Below are positions 27,554 to 36,337 of a DNA stretch of 64,000 nt, one piece after another. The notes under the pieces were generated by a model. It did not search any database and was not told where the DNA came from. It worked only from the letters and a program-made list of their open reading frames with translations. A program made the translations under genes and the position numbers. Source of the stretch: Ostreococcus lucimarinus CCE9901 (lineage: Eukaryota; Chlorophyta; Mamiellophyceae; Mamiellales; Bathycoccaceae); NCBI RefSeq assembly GCF_000092065.1, contig NC_009361.1:719247-783246 (forward strand). The letters are read 5' to 3'. Position 1 is the stretch's first letter. Every line of letters starts with the position of its first letter.

Positions 27554-30266
27554 TTACTTCGCTTCTTTTTCCTTTCTACTCGCGGCAAGCTCCGTTTGAA
27601 TGGCCATGGGGACGGGCTCGTAGCGCGCAAGCTTCATGGAGTAGTTGGCGCGACCCTTGGTCATGCCGCGCAACTTGGAGACGTAGTTGAACATTTCCGC
27701 GAGCGGCACGAACGCCTTGACCGTCTTCATGCCACCCGGCTTGTCGCCGAGCTCGTTGACGGCACCACGACGAGAGTTCAAGTCACCGATAACGTCACCC
27801 ATGGATTCTTCCGGGGTGATGACATCAACCTCCATGACGGGCTCCAAAAGCTTCGGGGCGCACTTGGAGATGCCTTCTCTGAACGCGCCCTTGGCGGCGA
27901 TTTCGAAAGCCATGACGGAGGAATCGACGTCGTGGTAAGAACCATCGAACAAGGTGGCGCGCAAGTCCACGACAGGGAAACCGGCGATGATACCAGAGCC
28001 CATCATTTGTTCCAAACCGCTCGCGACGCCCGGAATGTATTCCTTCGGCACGGTGCCACCCTTGATGTCGGTGGTGAACTCGAAACCGGAACCCGGTTCG
28101 AGCGGTTCAAACTTGATTTTAACCTCGGCGTATTGACCGGAACCACCAGACTGCTTCTTGTGCGTGTACTTGACTTCACCCGGCTTGGAGATAGATTCAC
28201 GGTAGTTGACTTGCGGCGCGCCGACGTTGGCTTCAACCTTGAATTCGCGCTTGAGGCGATCGACGATGATGTCGAGGTGAAGCTCACCCATACCTTCGAT
28301 GACGGTTTGGTTGGTTTCTTCGTCACGCGTGAAGTGGAAAGACGGATCTTCCTGCGCGAGCTTGATCAAACCGGTGGACATCTTTTCGACGTCAGCCTTG
28401 GTCTTCGGCTCGATGGCAACCTTGATAACGGGATCGGGGAACTCCATGCGTTCGAGGATAATTTGCTTTCCTTGGTCGCACAACGTGTCACCGGTGGTGG
28501 TGTCCTTGAGACCAGCGATGGCGACGATGTCACCAGTGCGCGCCACTTTGACGTCCTCACGCTCGTTCGCGTGCATCTCGAGGAGGCGACCGATGCGTTC
28601 CTTCTTACCCTTGACGGAGTTGTACGCGTAAGAGCCGGATTCGATGATGCCAGAGTACACGCGGGTGAAGGTGAGCGAACCGACGAACGGATCAGTCATG
28701 ACCTTGAACGCCAACGCAGAGAGCGCTTCATCGTCATCCGCCTTGCGGGTGAGCTTCTTTTCGGCGTCATCGACGTCGGTACCTTGGACATCCGGGACAT
28801 CCGTCGGCGCCGGCAAGTACGCGAGGACGGCGTCGAGCATCGGTTGGACACCCTTGTTCTTGAACGCGGAGCCGCACAACACCGGGACGAAGGAGAGAGA
28901 GCACGTGCCCTTACGGATGCACTTGACAATCTCTTCCTCGGTCGGTTCTTCACCTTCGAGGTACTTTTCCATGACGTCGTCGTCTTGCTCGACGGCCATT
29001 TCAATCATGTTGGCGCGCATCTCTTCAGCCTTCTCCTTGAGGTCGTCCGGAATTTCGACAACGTCCCAAGACGCGCCGAGCTCTTCACCCTTCCAGACGA
29101 GCGCCTTCATGGTGATGAGATCGACGACGCCGGCGAAGTCTTCTTCGGCGCCGATCGGGATTTGGAGCGGGCACGGACGCGCGCCGAGGTTCTTGACAAT
29201 CATGTCGATGGTGCGGAAGTAGTTGGCACCCATGCGATCCATCTTGTTCACGAAGCACAAACGTGGAACGTGGTACTTGTCGGCTTGGCGCCAGACGGTT
29301 TCGGATTGCGGTTCGACACCGGCGACGGAGTCGAAGAGGCAAATGGCGCCGTCGAGCACGCGAAGCGCGCGTTCAACTTCCAACGTGAAATCGACGTGAC
29401 CAGGGGTATCGATGATGTTGATACGGTGATCGTTCCACGCGCACGTGGTCGCGGCGGACGTAATCGTGATACCGCGCTCTTGTTCTTGTTCCATCCAGTC
29501 CATCGTCGCCGCGCCTTCGTGCACTTCGCCGATTTTGTGCGAGCGACCGGTGTAGTACAACACGCGTTCCGTCGTCGTCGTCTTACCCGCATCGATGTGG
29601 GCCATGATACCGATGTTGCGGTACTTGTTCAACGGAATCTTCCGTGCTTCGGCTTCTTCGCCCTTGGCCGCGCGAACGACGTGGGTGCGTCGTTGCTGCT
29701 TTTGGTTCTGCGTTCGGGACGAGCGTAATCAATCGCGCGCGTCGTCAGTCGTCTCGTCCCTCGCGCGCCGTCCTCGCGCGCCGTCCTCGCGCGCGTAAAT
29801 TTCCCTCAACCATTTCCCCGCATCTCCGTCCCTCGCGCGCCGTCCTCGCGCGCCGCATCGCGCGACGCCTCCCCCGACGCGCGAAGGGATAAGGCGGCCG
29901 CCGCCAGGGTGACGTCGAACGTCGCGCCCGTCCCCTCGCGCATCGCGCGCGCCCGCCCCCCTCCGCCGCCGCGCATCGCGCGCTCAAAATTATCCCGCCC
30001 CGTTTCGCCGCGCGCGCGCGCCGCCGCGCGTTCGCCGCGCCCGCGAAGCCCCCGCGCGCGCGCCGTCGAGGGTGACGTCGCATTCCCATCGTCGTCGTCG
30101 TCGCGCGTCGCGCGCGTCGTCGTCGCGTCGCGCGCGCGCGCGTCGCGCGTCGCGCGTCCGAAAATCGCCGCGCGCAAAACTCGCGCACCTCGGTGGATCG
30201 ACGCACCGGCGAGGCGGCGTACGCGCATCGCGCGGTGGTCACGGAAGACGCCACGGAAGACATCAT
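27554..30266 (-). CDS. Plastid translation elongation factor G (two exons)
   Basis: A translocase GTPase of plastid ribosomes. Exon 2 (27554-29707) encodes 717 aa with G1 [33 protein letters not shown] and full domains II-V; it matches plant plastid EF-G closely (for example [20 protein letters not shown]). The frame runs into a TGA upstream and has no ATG there. I therefore place exon 1 on the minus strand from ATG 30266 ([20 protein letters not shown]...). Two donors fit phase 0: GTGCGTCG, ending the exon at 30207 (20 codons, 737 aa total), or GTGCGCGA, ending at 30189 (26 codons, 743 aa). The joined N-terminus is a normal transit peptide. Confidence 0.95.
29708..30206 (-). other. Predicted intron of EF-G
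   Basis: The acceptor on the minus strand is CGCAG|AAC at 29708. ACTGACGA (minus) covers 29749-29742 with its A 37 nt before the acceptor. The donor is GTGCGTCG at 30206 or GTGCGCGA at 30188; both are phase 0 and both fit the local donor type. The acceptor and branch site are well supported, the donor choice less so. Confidence 0.7.
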
Positions 30267-30656
30267 TCGTTCGGTGCGGGGAGTGCGGCGCGCGGCGTCG
30301 CGCGCGCGCGCGGGCGGTCGGCGACCGACCGCGTCGTCGATAAAAAAGCATCGCGCGTCGTCGGCATCGTATTCGAGCGATGGTATCGTCACGATGCGTC
30401 GACCACGCGCGAGGTAAAAAAAGCGGCACATCTCCATAAGAAAATGACGTGCCTACGTCACGTTCGTATTCAAGCGCGCGCCGACCCAGTTCGCGTACGC
30501 GACCGCGCGTCGCGTACGGGTCGTCGGCCCGCAGAGCGCGCGTTCGCGGCGCGACGACGACGACGGGCGACGCGCGCGCGCGACGCTCGACGCACGCGCG
30601 ACGCGCGCGCGGCGCGACGGCGCGCGCGGTGATCGCGGTGATCGCGGCGGTGTGCG

Positions 30657-30688
<32 letters not shown>

Positions 30689-30826
30689 GCGACGGCGATC
30701 GGCGCGGCGCGCGCGGCGTCGACGCGGGCGGTTCGGTACGGCGCGCGACGCGACGTCGGGGGTGAGGGACGACTCGGGACGACGCGCGCGCGCGCGAGCT
30801 CGAGCTCGGTGGACGACGCGCGCGCG
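30267..30826. promoter_or_regulatory. 560-nt divergent promoter between EF-G and acyl-protein thioesterase
   Basis: No gene seen; open frames here are GC-rich shadows without plausible starts. It contains an AT-rich stretch and the inverted repeat TGACGT-GCCT-ACGTCA at 30445-30460, a pair of bZIP-type half-sites. Downstream are (GAC/GGC)n trinucleotide runs near 30659-30700. Confidence 0.4.
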
Positions 30827-31507
30827 ATGGCGTCGTACCCGGCGCCGATCGTCGTCGAACCGCGGGGAGGCGACGCGAACGCGGCGATGATTCTGTTGCA
30901 CGGATTGGGCGACACCGGACGCGGATGGGCGGGCGCGGCGGGGCAGATTCCCACGCCAGCGGGCGCGCACGTGCGATGGGTGTTTCCGACGGCGAAAACG
31001 ATGCCGGTGACGCTGAACGGAGGGATGCGCATGACGGCGTGGTTCGATTTGAACGCGTTGGACGAACGCTCCATCGTGGACGACAGAGGCGAAATCGACG
31101 CGTCGGTTGAATATTTGAACGCGTTGGTGCGAGAGCAGATGGATAAAGGAATTCCGAGCGAGAAAATTATGATCGGCGGGTTCTCGCAGGGCGGCGCGAT
31201 CGCGCTGACGGCGGCGTTGCGGTCGGAGGTGAAGCTCGCGGGGTGCGTGGCGATGTCGACGTATCTTCCGTTGCGCGCCGATTACCCGGACAGGTTCGGC
31301 GCGCACGCCAAGAGTTTGAAGATTTTTCAAGCGCACGGAACGAGCGACATGGTGTTGCAATACTCGTACGGAAAAATGTCCGCGGAATTGATGCAAGCGG
31401 CGGGCGTCGATGTTGATTTTAAGACGTACAACGGGATGGCGCACAGCGCGTGCGCCGAGGAATTCGACGACGTCGCCGACTTCTTGAAAGCCAGGCTGGC
31501 TGGATGA
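30827..31507 (+). CDS. Acyl-protein thioesterase / carboxylesterase (APT/LYPLA family)
   Basis: 226 aa, the standard family length. It has the oxyanion region MILLHGLGDTGRGWAG, the nucleophile GGFSQGGAIALT (Ser120), Asp174 in HGTSDMVLQYSYG and His206 in YNGMAHSAC. APT enzymes remove palmitate from S-acylated proteins and also act on lysophospholipids. No targeting signal, so cytosolic. The start ATG is the first in frame; the upstream open stretch has no ATG. Confidence 0.93.
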   Translation: MASYPAPIVVEPRGGDANAAMILLHGLGDTGRGWAGAAGQIPTPAGAHVRWVFPTAKTMPVTLNGGMRMTAWFDLNALDERSIVDDRGEIDASVEYLNALVREQMDKGIPSEKIMIGGFSQGGAIALTAALRSEVKLAGCVAMSTYLPLRADYPDRFGAHAKSLKIFQAHGTSDMVLQYSYGKMSAELMQAAGVDVDFKTYNGMAHSACAEEFDDVADFLKARLAG

Positions 31508-31602
31508 TGTTTTTCTTCTAACTTTTGTGAAATATTCATGATCAATGGCATGAGCTACTACGTCTATCACGTCCTAATCTGTTTCTAATCTAGTGCGCCG
31601 CG

Positions 31603-33246
31603 CTATTTTTTCTCCTCCGCCTTGACCGACTCCTCGATCGAGCCGCTCCTGTCGTCGTGCATGCACCAATCCGGAATGAGCACGTAAATGAGCGGTATGG
31701 AGAAGAGTGGTAAGATGATACCGCATACGATCAACAAAGGGATGAGTTGGTCGAAGTTGCAGTGGCCGTGCACCAAGTCGGTGTGGATTCCCACAAACGT
31801 CATCGACGCCGACCCGAGCGTGAGCGCCACGCCCGAGGCGACGTTCACCACCCCGGCGAGCAGGGTGTACATCGTACACGATACTTCTTTGTCTACGATC
31901 TTCGACAGCACCGCATTCGCTGGCATGTACGTCAAAACATACGCGATTCCCTCGATGATGCCCTCGCCCATGACGTACGCGCTGCGATCGTCGATGCCCA
32001 TGGCGATGTTCCAGCGCAAGATGATCCATATATCCCCCAGCTTGGCGATCACCTTCGTGAGCGCGCACGCGAGAAATACGCTGCGTATTTTCGAACGACT
32101 CAAATATTTCTGAAAGAGCCAGATGCCGATCATTTGCGCCCCGAGGGAGAAAAGAAAGGTGGTGACGCTGTAAAACACGTAGCTAAAGTGCGGGCCATCG
32201 GGCACGCACTTGGCGCCTTCGGTGTACCAGTACGTCTTTGCCTGCCTCACGTTCACGCCGAGAACGCGATCGACGGCGACATAAATGAGTAAGCAAGCCT
32301 CATCCCGCTCCAAATGCGCGTACACGACTCCCGTCATGATGAGCAAGATGCCGAAACAAGTCGAGACGCAAAGCGCGAGATCCGTCTCAAACGCGTCTAC
32401 GAGTTGCATGCTGACCACCCCGACGGAAGCGAGGGTGATGGTAACGGTCACGACGAACACGTTCCAATACTTCTTCGCGAGCGCGTGCGCGTTGAAATCA
32501 CTCCCCACGCGCTCTTCCGGTAACAACCCGTACGCGGTGGTGAACGCAAACTGCGCCACGAAAGGCGTCACGAGCCAAAATATAAGCTTATAATCGCCTC
32601 GCGACAACCCGATGTACGCCAACAGCGTCCCGAAGATGCTCCCCACAGTAGCCACGGTCCAGCTATACGTCATTAAATCCCCACCGATCCGTTGCACCTC
32701 GGACATCGCCTCGAACACCCTCGCTCCCGCGAGCGAGTCCCCAAACGCCAACAGCATGTTCGTCGCCAACACAAATACTGTGTACCACGTCGCGTCGTCG
32801 GACGAGAACGTCTTCGTCGCAAGAACTATGATCGCAACTAGCCCCGTGACGGCGAACGTGGCGAGATAGTACCTCTTGCGATACCCAAATACCGGCGTCG
32901 TGTCCGTCACCATGCCCATGAATGGCTTCAACATCCAAGGAAAGCTCACGAGAACTTCGAAGCGCTGGAACGCCTGCGCGGAGAATTTCAGGTACCGCTG
33001 CGCGTACGGCAGCGAAGTGGTGCTGATCATGTGCTTCGCCGCGCCCTTGACGAAGAAATCGGCGGAGAACACGAACGCGAGGAGTTGCCAGCCGAACACC
33101 CCGCGCAGGCGCTCGTGAAAGGCGACGACGTCGGACAGCGGTGCGCACGACGCTCGCGCGCTCGCGGACGCCGCCGACGATGGATCATCGTCGTCGGCAC
33201 GTACACGCGCGCCGCGCGCGTCGTCGTCGCGCTTGGACGTCGCCAT
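31603..33246 (-). CDS. Folate/biopterin transporter family protein (BT1), copy A
   Basis: 547 aa. The first ~45 residues are hydrophilic, followed by about 12 membrane helices. BT1 family marks: FFVKGAAKHMISTTSLPYAQ, then the loop SFPWMLKPFMGMVTDTTPVFGYRKRYY, where the KP and DTxPxxGYRKRYY segments are conserved in BT1 carriers. Members carry folate, biopterin or related compounds in plants (plastid envelope), cyanobacteria and protists. No clear transit peptide, so the membrane is not assigned. The closest relative visible is the neighbouring gene at 33359-35059, making a tandem pair in the same direction with 112 nt between them. Confidence 0.88.
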   Translation of the reverse strand: MATSKRDDDARGARVRADDDDPSSAASASARASCAPLSDVVAFHERLRGVFGWQLLAFVFSADFFVKGAAKHMISTTSLPYAQRYLKFSAQAFQRFEVLVSFPWMLKPFMGMVTDTTPVFGYRKRYYLATFAVTGLVAIIVLATKTFSSDDATWYTVFVLATNMLLAFGDSLAGARVFEAMSEVQRIGGDLMTYSWTVATVGSIFGTLLAYIGLSRGDYKLIFWLVTPFVAQFAFTTAYGLLPEERVGSDFNAHALAKKYWNVFVVTVTITLASVGVVSMQLVDAFETDLALCVSTCFGILLIMTGVVYAHLERDEACLLIYVAVDRVLGVNVRQAKTYWYTEGAKCVPDGPHFSYVFYSVTTFLFSLGAQMIGIWLFQKYLSRSKIRSVFLACALTKVIAKLGDIWIILRWNIAMGIDDRSAYVMGEGIIEGIAYVLTYMPANAVLSKIVDKEVSCTMYTLLAGVVNVASGVALTLGSASMTFVGIHTDLVHGHCNFDQLIPLLIVCGIILPLFSIPLIYVLIPDWCMHDDRSGSIEESVKAEEKK

Positions 33247-33358
33247 CGCGCGTCGATGACTGCGGGCGCGATGGTGTTGGAGCGTCGGTCGACGCGCGGG
33301 CGCGGACTCTAGACTTGGTACGACTATCTAATGTTATCCATTAATCCGATCTATGTGT

Positions 33359-35059
33359 CTAAGTGGATTTCGCTAAGAGTGGTACGCGCTCGGTGGGCGC
33401 TTCGTTGGCGTCGTCGGCCGAGCTCGCGACGGCTTTACCCGTGTCCAGGTCGACGACGTCCTGCATATTAATGTTCGGGACGAAGACGAAGGTGAGGGGG
33501 ATGGAAACCAACGGAAGGAGCATGCCGCAGTAAAACACCAGGCTGGGTAAGCCTGAGAAGTCGCACGCACCGCCTTCGCCCGAGGTGAGGTCGGTTTTAA
33601 TCCCCGCTACGTCCATGGCGAAGACGCCGAGCGCGCTCGAGAGCGAGTAGCCGAGGTTGTTGAAGCTCGCCAAGATGGCAAACATCGTCGCCTCCATATT
33701 CTCTGGACACATCTTCGACATCAAAACCATGCTCGGCATGGATGCCATCATCCCAACCATCGGTTCCAACACGGTGTCGCCGATCAAGTAGAACGCCTTG
33801 TCCGATAATCCGACGCGAAGGTTCCAGCGCTTGACGATGCAGTAATCGGAGATGCTCGCCATGGAGCTCAAAATCGCCGACACCCAAAACGTCACTCGCA
33901 CGTTGGCGTTTGAAAAGAACACTTGAAATAAGTACACACCAATGGCGGTACAAATGCGCGCGATGATTGACGTGTACACGGAGAAAAAGAGATAATCAAA
34001 GTGCGGCCCGCCCGGGTTGCACTTTTCATCCACCGTGAACCAGTAACTCATCGCGCTTCCGAACGACACGCTCAGCACGCTGGTGAGAAACAGAAAGAAT
34101 GTGACGTTGGCGATGGATCTCGGCAACGCGACGTAAATCGACACGCTCAACACGAGGGTAATCCCGAACGAAATGGCTAAATCTACATACTTGTTCTCTG
34201 GCTGCAAAAATTGCACGACGCCGAGAAGCAAACACATCGACGCCATGAAAATCGACATCACGAACACCCTCCAGTTCTCGTTCCACAGCTCTTTCCCATA
34301 CACCTTCCTCGATCCACTCTCAGCCTCGTTTTCCGCGCGCTCGTCTCTTGGCACGACCTTTTCCTCCGGAAGCCATCCCGCGAGCGACGTGTACACCGCC
34401 TGCCCGCTCAGCGGCACCGCGATCCACATCAACGACCGATACGCCTCGTACTTGATGGAAAAAAAGCTACACGCCGTGGCGAAAACGGACCCAAACGTGA
34501 TGCACATCCACACGTAACTCACCATATCGCTCGACTTCGTCGGGTGCTCCCGCATGCGCTCGGTGTACTTGCCCTCCGTCAGCAAATCCGCCGTCGCCAC
34601 TTGAAAATTAATCGCCACCAAGCCGAGGACGTACCACGCCCCCATCCCCGGTTTGAATTCAACGACGGCCAAGTACACCAGCGCCGCGCATCCGAGCGCG
34701 CTGGAGATGGCGATGTAATATCGCTTGTGATACCCTCCGATTGGAAACAAATCCGAAATCATCCCCACGAGCGGTTTCACCGTCCACGGAAACATCGCCA
34801 CGATGCCGTATCGCTGCATCTCCTCCGCGGTGAACTTCAGGTACTTTTGCGAGTACGGCAGCGCCGCCGTGCTGACGAGCTGCATGAGCGCGCCCTTGAG
34901 TCCGAACGCGACGGAGAATATGAACACCAAAAGATTTCGTCCGTACGTCGCGCGAAGCGTGCGCAGCAGCGTCGCGGGATTACCGACGCCGCGCGCCGCG
35001 CGCGCCGTCGTCGACGGTTTCGCGTCGTCGTTTTCACCGCTCTCGCCCGGCGTCGCCAT
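33359..35059 (-). CDS. Folate/biopterin transporter family protein (BT1), copy B
   Basis: 566 aa, collinear with copy A through FGLKGALMQLVSTAALPYSQKYLKF and MFPWTVKPLVGMISDLFPIGGYHKRYY. The N-terminus is hydrophilic and about 12 hydrophobic segments follow. A central loop differs from copy A in length and charge (EEKVVPRDERAENEAESGSRK), and the C-terminal tail is longer and acidic. The pair likely arose by tandem duplication with substantial divergence, so different substrates are plausible. Substrate not assignable from the sequence. Confidence 0.88.
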   Translation of the reverse strand: MATPGESGENDDAKPSTTARAARGVGNPATLLRTLRATYGRNLLVFIFSVAFGLKGALMQLVSTAALPYSQKYLKFTAEEMQRYGIVAMFPWTVKPLVGMISDLFPIGGYHKRYYIAISSALGCAALVYLAVVEFKPGMGAWYVLGLVAINFQVATADLLTEGKYTERMREHPTKSSDMVSYVWMCITFGSVFATACSFFSIKYEAYRSLMWIAVPLSGQAVYTSLAGWLPEEKVVPRDERAENEAESGSRKVYGKELWNENWRVFVMSIFMASMCLLLGVVQFLQPENKYVDLAISFGITLVLSVSIYVALPRSIANVTFFLFLTSVLSVSFGSAMSYWFTVDEKCNPGGPHFDYLFFSVYTSIIARICTAIGVYLFQVFFSNANVRVTFWVSAILSSMASISDYCIVKRWNLRVGLSDKAFYLIGDTVLEPMVGMMASMPSMVLMSKMCPENMEATMFAILASFNNLGYSLSSALGVFAMDVAGIKTDLTSGEGGACDFSGLPSLVFYCGMLLPLVSIPLTFVFVPNINMQDVVDLDTGKAVASSADDANEAPTERVPLLAKST

Positions 35060-35264
35060 GACGACCGCGCGCGGCGAGCGCGTCCCGATGTGATGACGCC
35101 CGCGTGCGGGGTGTTGCGCGCGCGCTTCGCGCGCCGAGTCGAGGTCGACGGCGAGAAGGCACGATTCGGCGCGGCGCGATTCGACGCGGCGCGGTGTTGA
35201 TGATAAAACTACGTCGCGCGAACGTTCGCGCGAGGACGCGACGGCGCCGTCGCGCCGGACTAGA

Positions 35265-36080
35265 CTAGACGGTGAAGAAGAGCCGCGCCAAGCCGCGCAG
35301 GTAGTCGACGATTTCGCTCGCCCCGAGCTTGCTCTCGCCGTACACGCGATCGACGAACGCGATCGGGACCTCGCCCACGGTGTACCCCGCCTTCTTCGCC
35401 CTGTATATGATCTCCATCTGAAACGCGTACCCCCGCGACGTCGACCGCGCGACCAAATCCTCGAACGCGTCTCGTCGATAGCACCGAAAGCTCCCCGTCA
35501 AGTCGCTCGCGCCCGGATTCAGCGCCGCCTTGGCGATGTAATTCGCCACCATCGACGTCAACTTTCGCCTTAAATCCCACCCGCACACCCCCCCCCCGAG
35601 CGCGTACCGCGTCCCGCTCACGACGTCCAACTTTTCTCTTCGCCTCTTCGTCAACATCTCGGAAATGTACTTTGGATGATGGCTCAAATCCGCATCCATG
35701 ACGACCACCTCGCGTCCTCGCGCGCGTCGCAGCCCGTGCGCGTACGCCGTCCCGAGCCCTAATTTCCGCCCCCGTTCGCACAGCACCAAAAACGCGTCCT
35801 CGTGCGCGTCTCGCAGCGCGCGCACGACGTCCGCCGTCCCATCCGGCGACCCATCGTCGACGACGACGATCTCCCATCGCCCGCGGTCGTCGTCGAACGC
35901 GGCCTCGGCTTCGCGCGCGAGGTGGTACAGCGTCGCGATGTTCATGCGCTCGTCGTACGTCGGGACGATGATGGACACGGCGACGGCGTCGGCGCGGGGT
36001 CGCGTCGTCGTCGAGCGCGCCATCGGTGTATCGTCGACGCGTCGACGCGTCGTGGATTCATCATTTCGCGTCATCAGCAT
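35265..36080 (-). CDS. DPM1: Dolichol-phosphate mannosyltransferase (DPM1)
   Basis: A GT2 enzyme moving mannose from GDP-mannose to dolichyl phosphate for N-glycans, GPI anchors and O-mannose. 271 aa from ATG 36080; ATG 36023 (MARSTT...) is a good alternative. Motifs: SIIVPTYDERMNIATLY, VVVDDGSPDGTADVV, metal-binding VMDADLSHHPKYI, GTRYALGGGVCGWDLRRKL, DLTGSFRCYRR and YGESKLGASEIVDYL. It ends soon after with no C-terminal membrane helices, the DPM1-only form that needs DPM2/DPM3 for anchoring. Telomere-like motifs lie just upstream of the start. Confidence 0.94.
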   Translation of the reverse strand: MLMTRNDESTTRRRVDDTPMARSTTTRPRADAVAVSIIVPTYDERMNIATLYHLAREAEAAFDDDRGRWEIVVVDDGSPDGTADVVRALRDAHEDAFLVLCERGRKLGLGTAYAHGLRRARGREVVVMDADLSHHPKYISEMLTKRRREKLDVVSGTRYALGGGVCGWDLRRKLTSMVANYIAKAALNPGASDLTGSFRCYRRDAFEDLVARSTSRGYAFQMEIIYRAKKAGYTVGEVPIAFVDRVYGESKLGASEIVDYLRGLARLFFTV

Positions 36081-36105
36081 CCGTCCCGGGCAGTCACGGG
36101 GAGTG

Positions 36106-36119
36106 TAGGGTTTAGGGTT
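36106..36119 (+). promoter_or_regulatory. Telo-box-like motif (TAGGGTTTAGGGTT) upstream of DPM1
   Basis: Two telomeric units, 26 nt upstream of the first DPM1 ATG on the opposite strand (AAACCCTA on the coding side). In plants, telo boxes are promoter elements often found in growth and translation genes. Whether it is functional here or a chance or inserted telomeric scrap is not known. Confidence 0.4.
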
Positions 36120-36173
36120 GACGCGCGCGGGTGTTTTCACACGCCACCAGATGCGTGTTTCGCGCTAAGTAGT

Positions 36174-36240
36174 TTGGGTCCGCTTTAGTGGTATTTGGAT
36201 CCGTTATAGTGCCATCTTGGGTCCGCCCTCAGTGGTCGTC
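36174..36240. repeat. Degenerate tandem repeat, ~21-22 nt, three copies
   Basis: Three related units begin GGGTCC/GGATCC/GGGTCC at 36176, 36197 and 36219, each followed by a CGxTxTAGTGGT-like tail. They lie between DPM1 and the BRCT-protein gene, about 100 nt before the latter's ATG. Possible promoter repeat; no known element recognised. Confidence 0.6.
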
Positions 36241-36337
36241 CGCGACTCCCGCGCAGGGGACGGAGCGCGCGGGACGTTCGACGCACGCAATGGCCGCGGG
36301 ACGTTGACGCATTCATTCGCGCGCGCGTCACACCGCG

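Noticed and set aside
27596-29728. 710-codon plus-strand frame opposite EF-G
   Set aside because: Mirror of EF-G codon bias; repeats Val/Leu/Arg composition with no domain.
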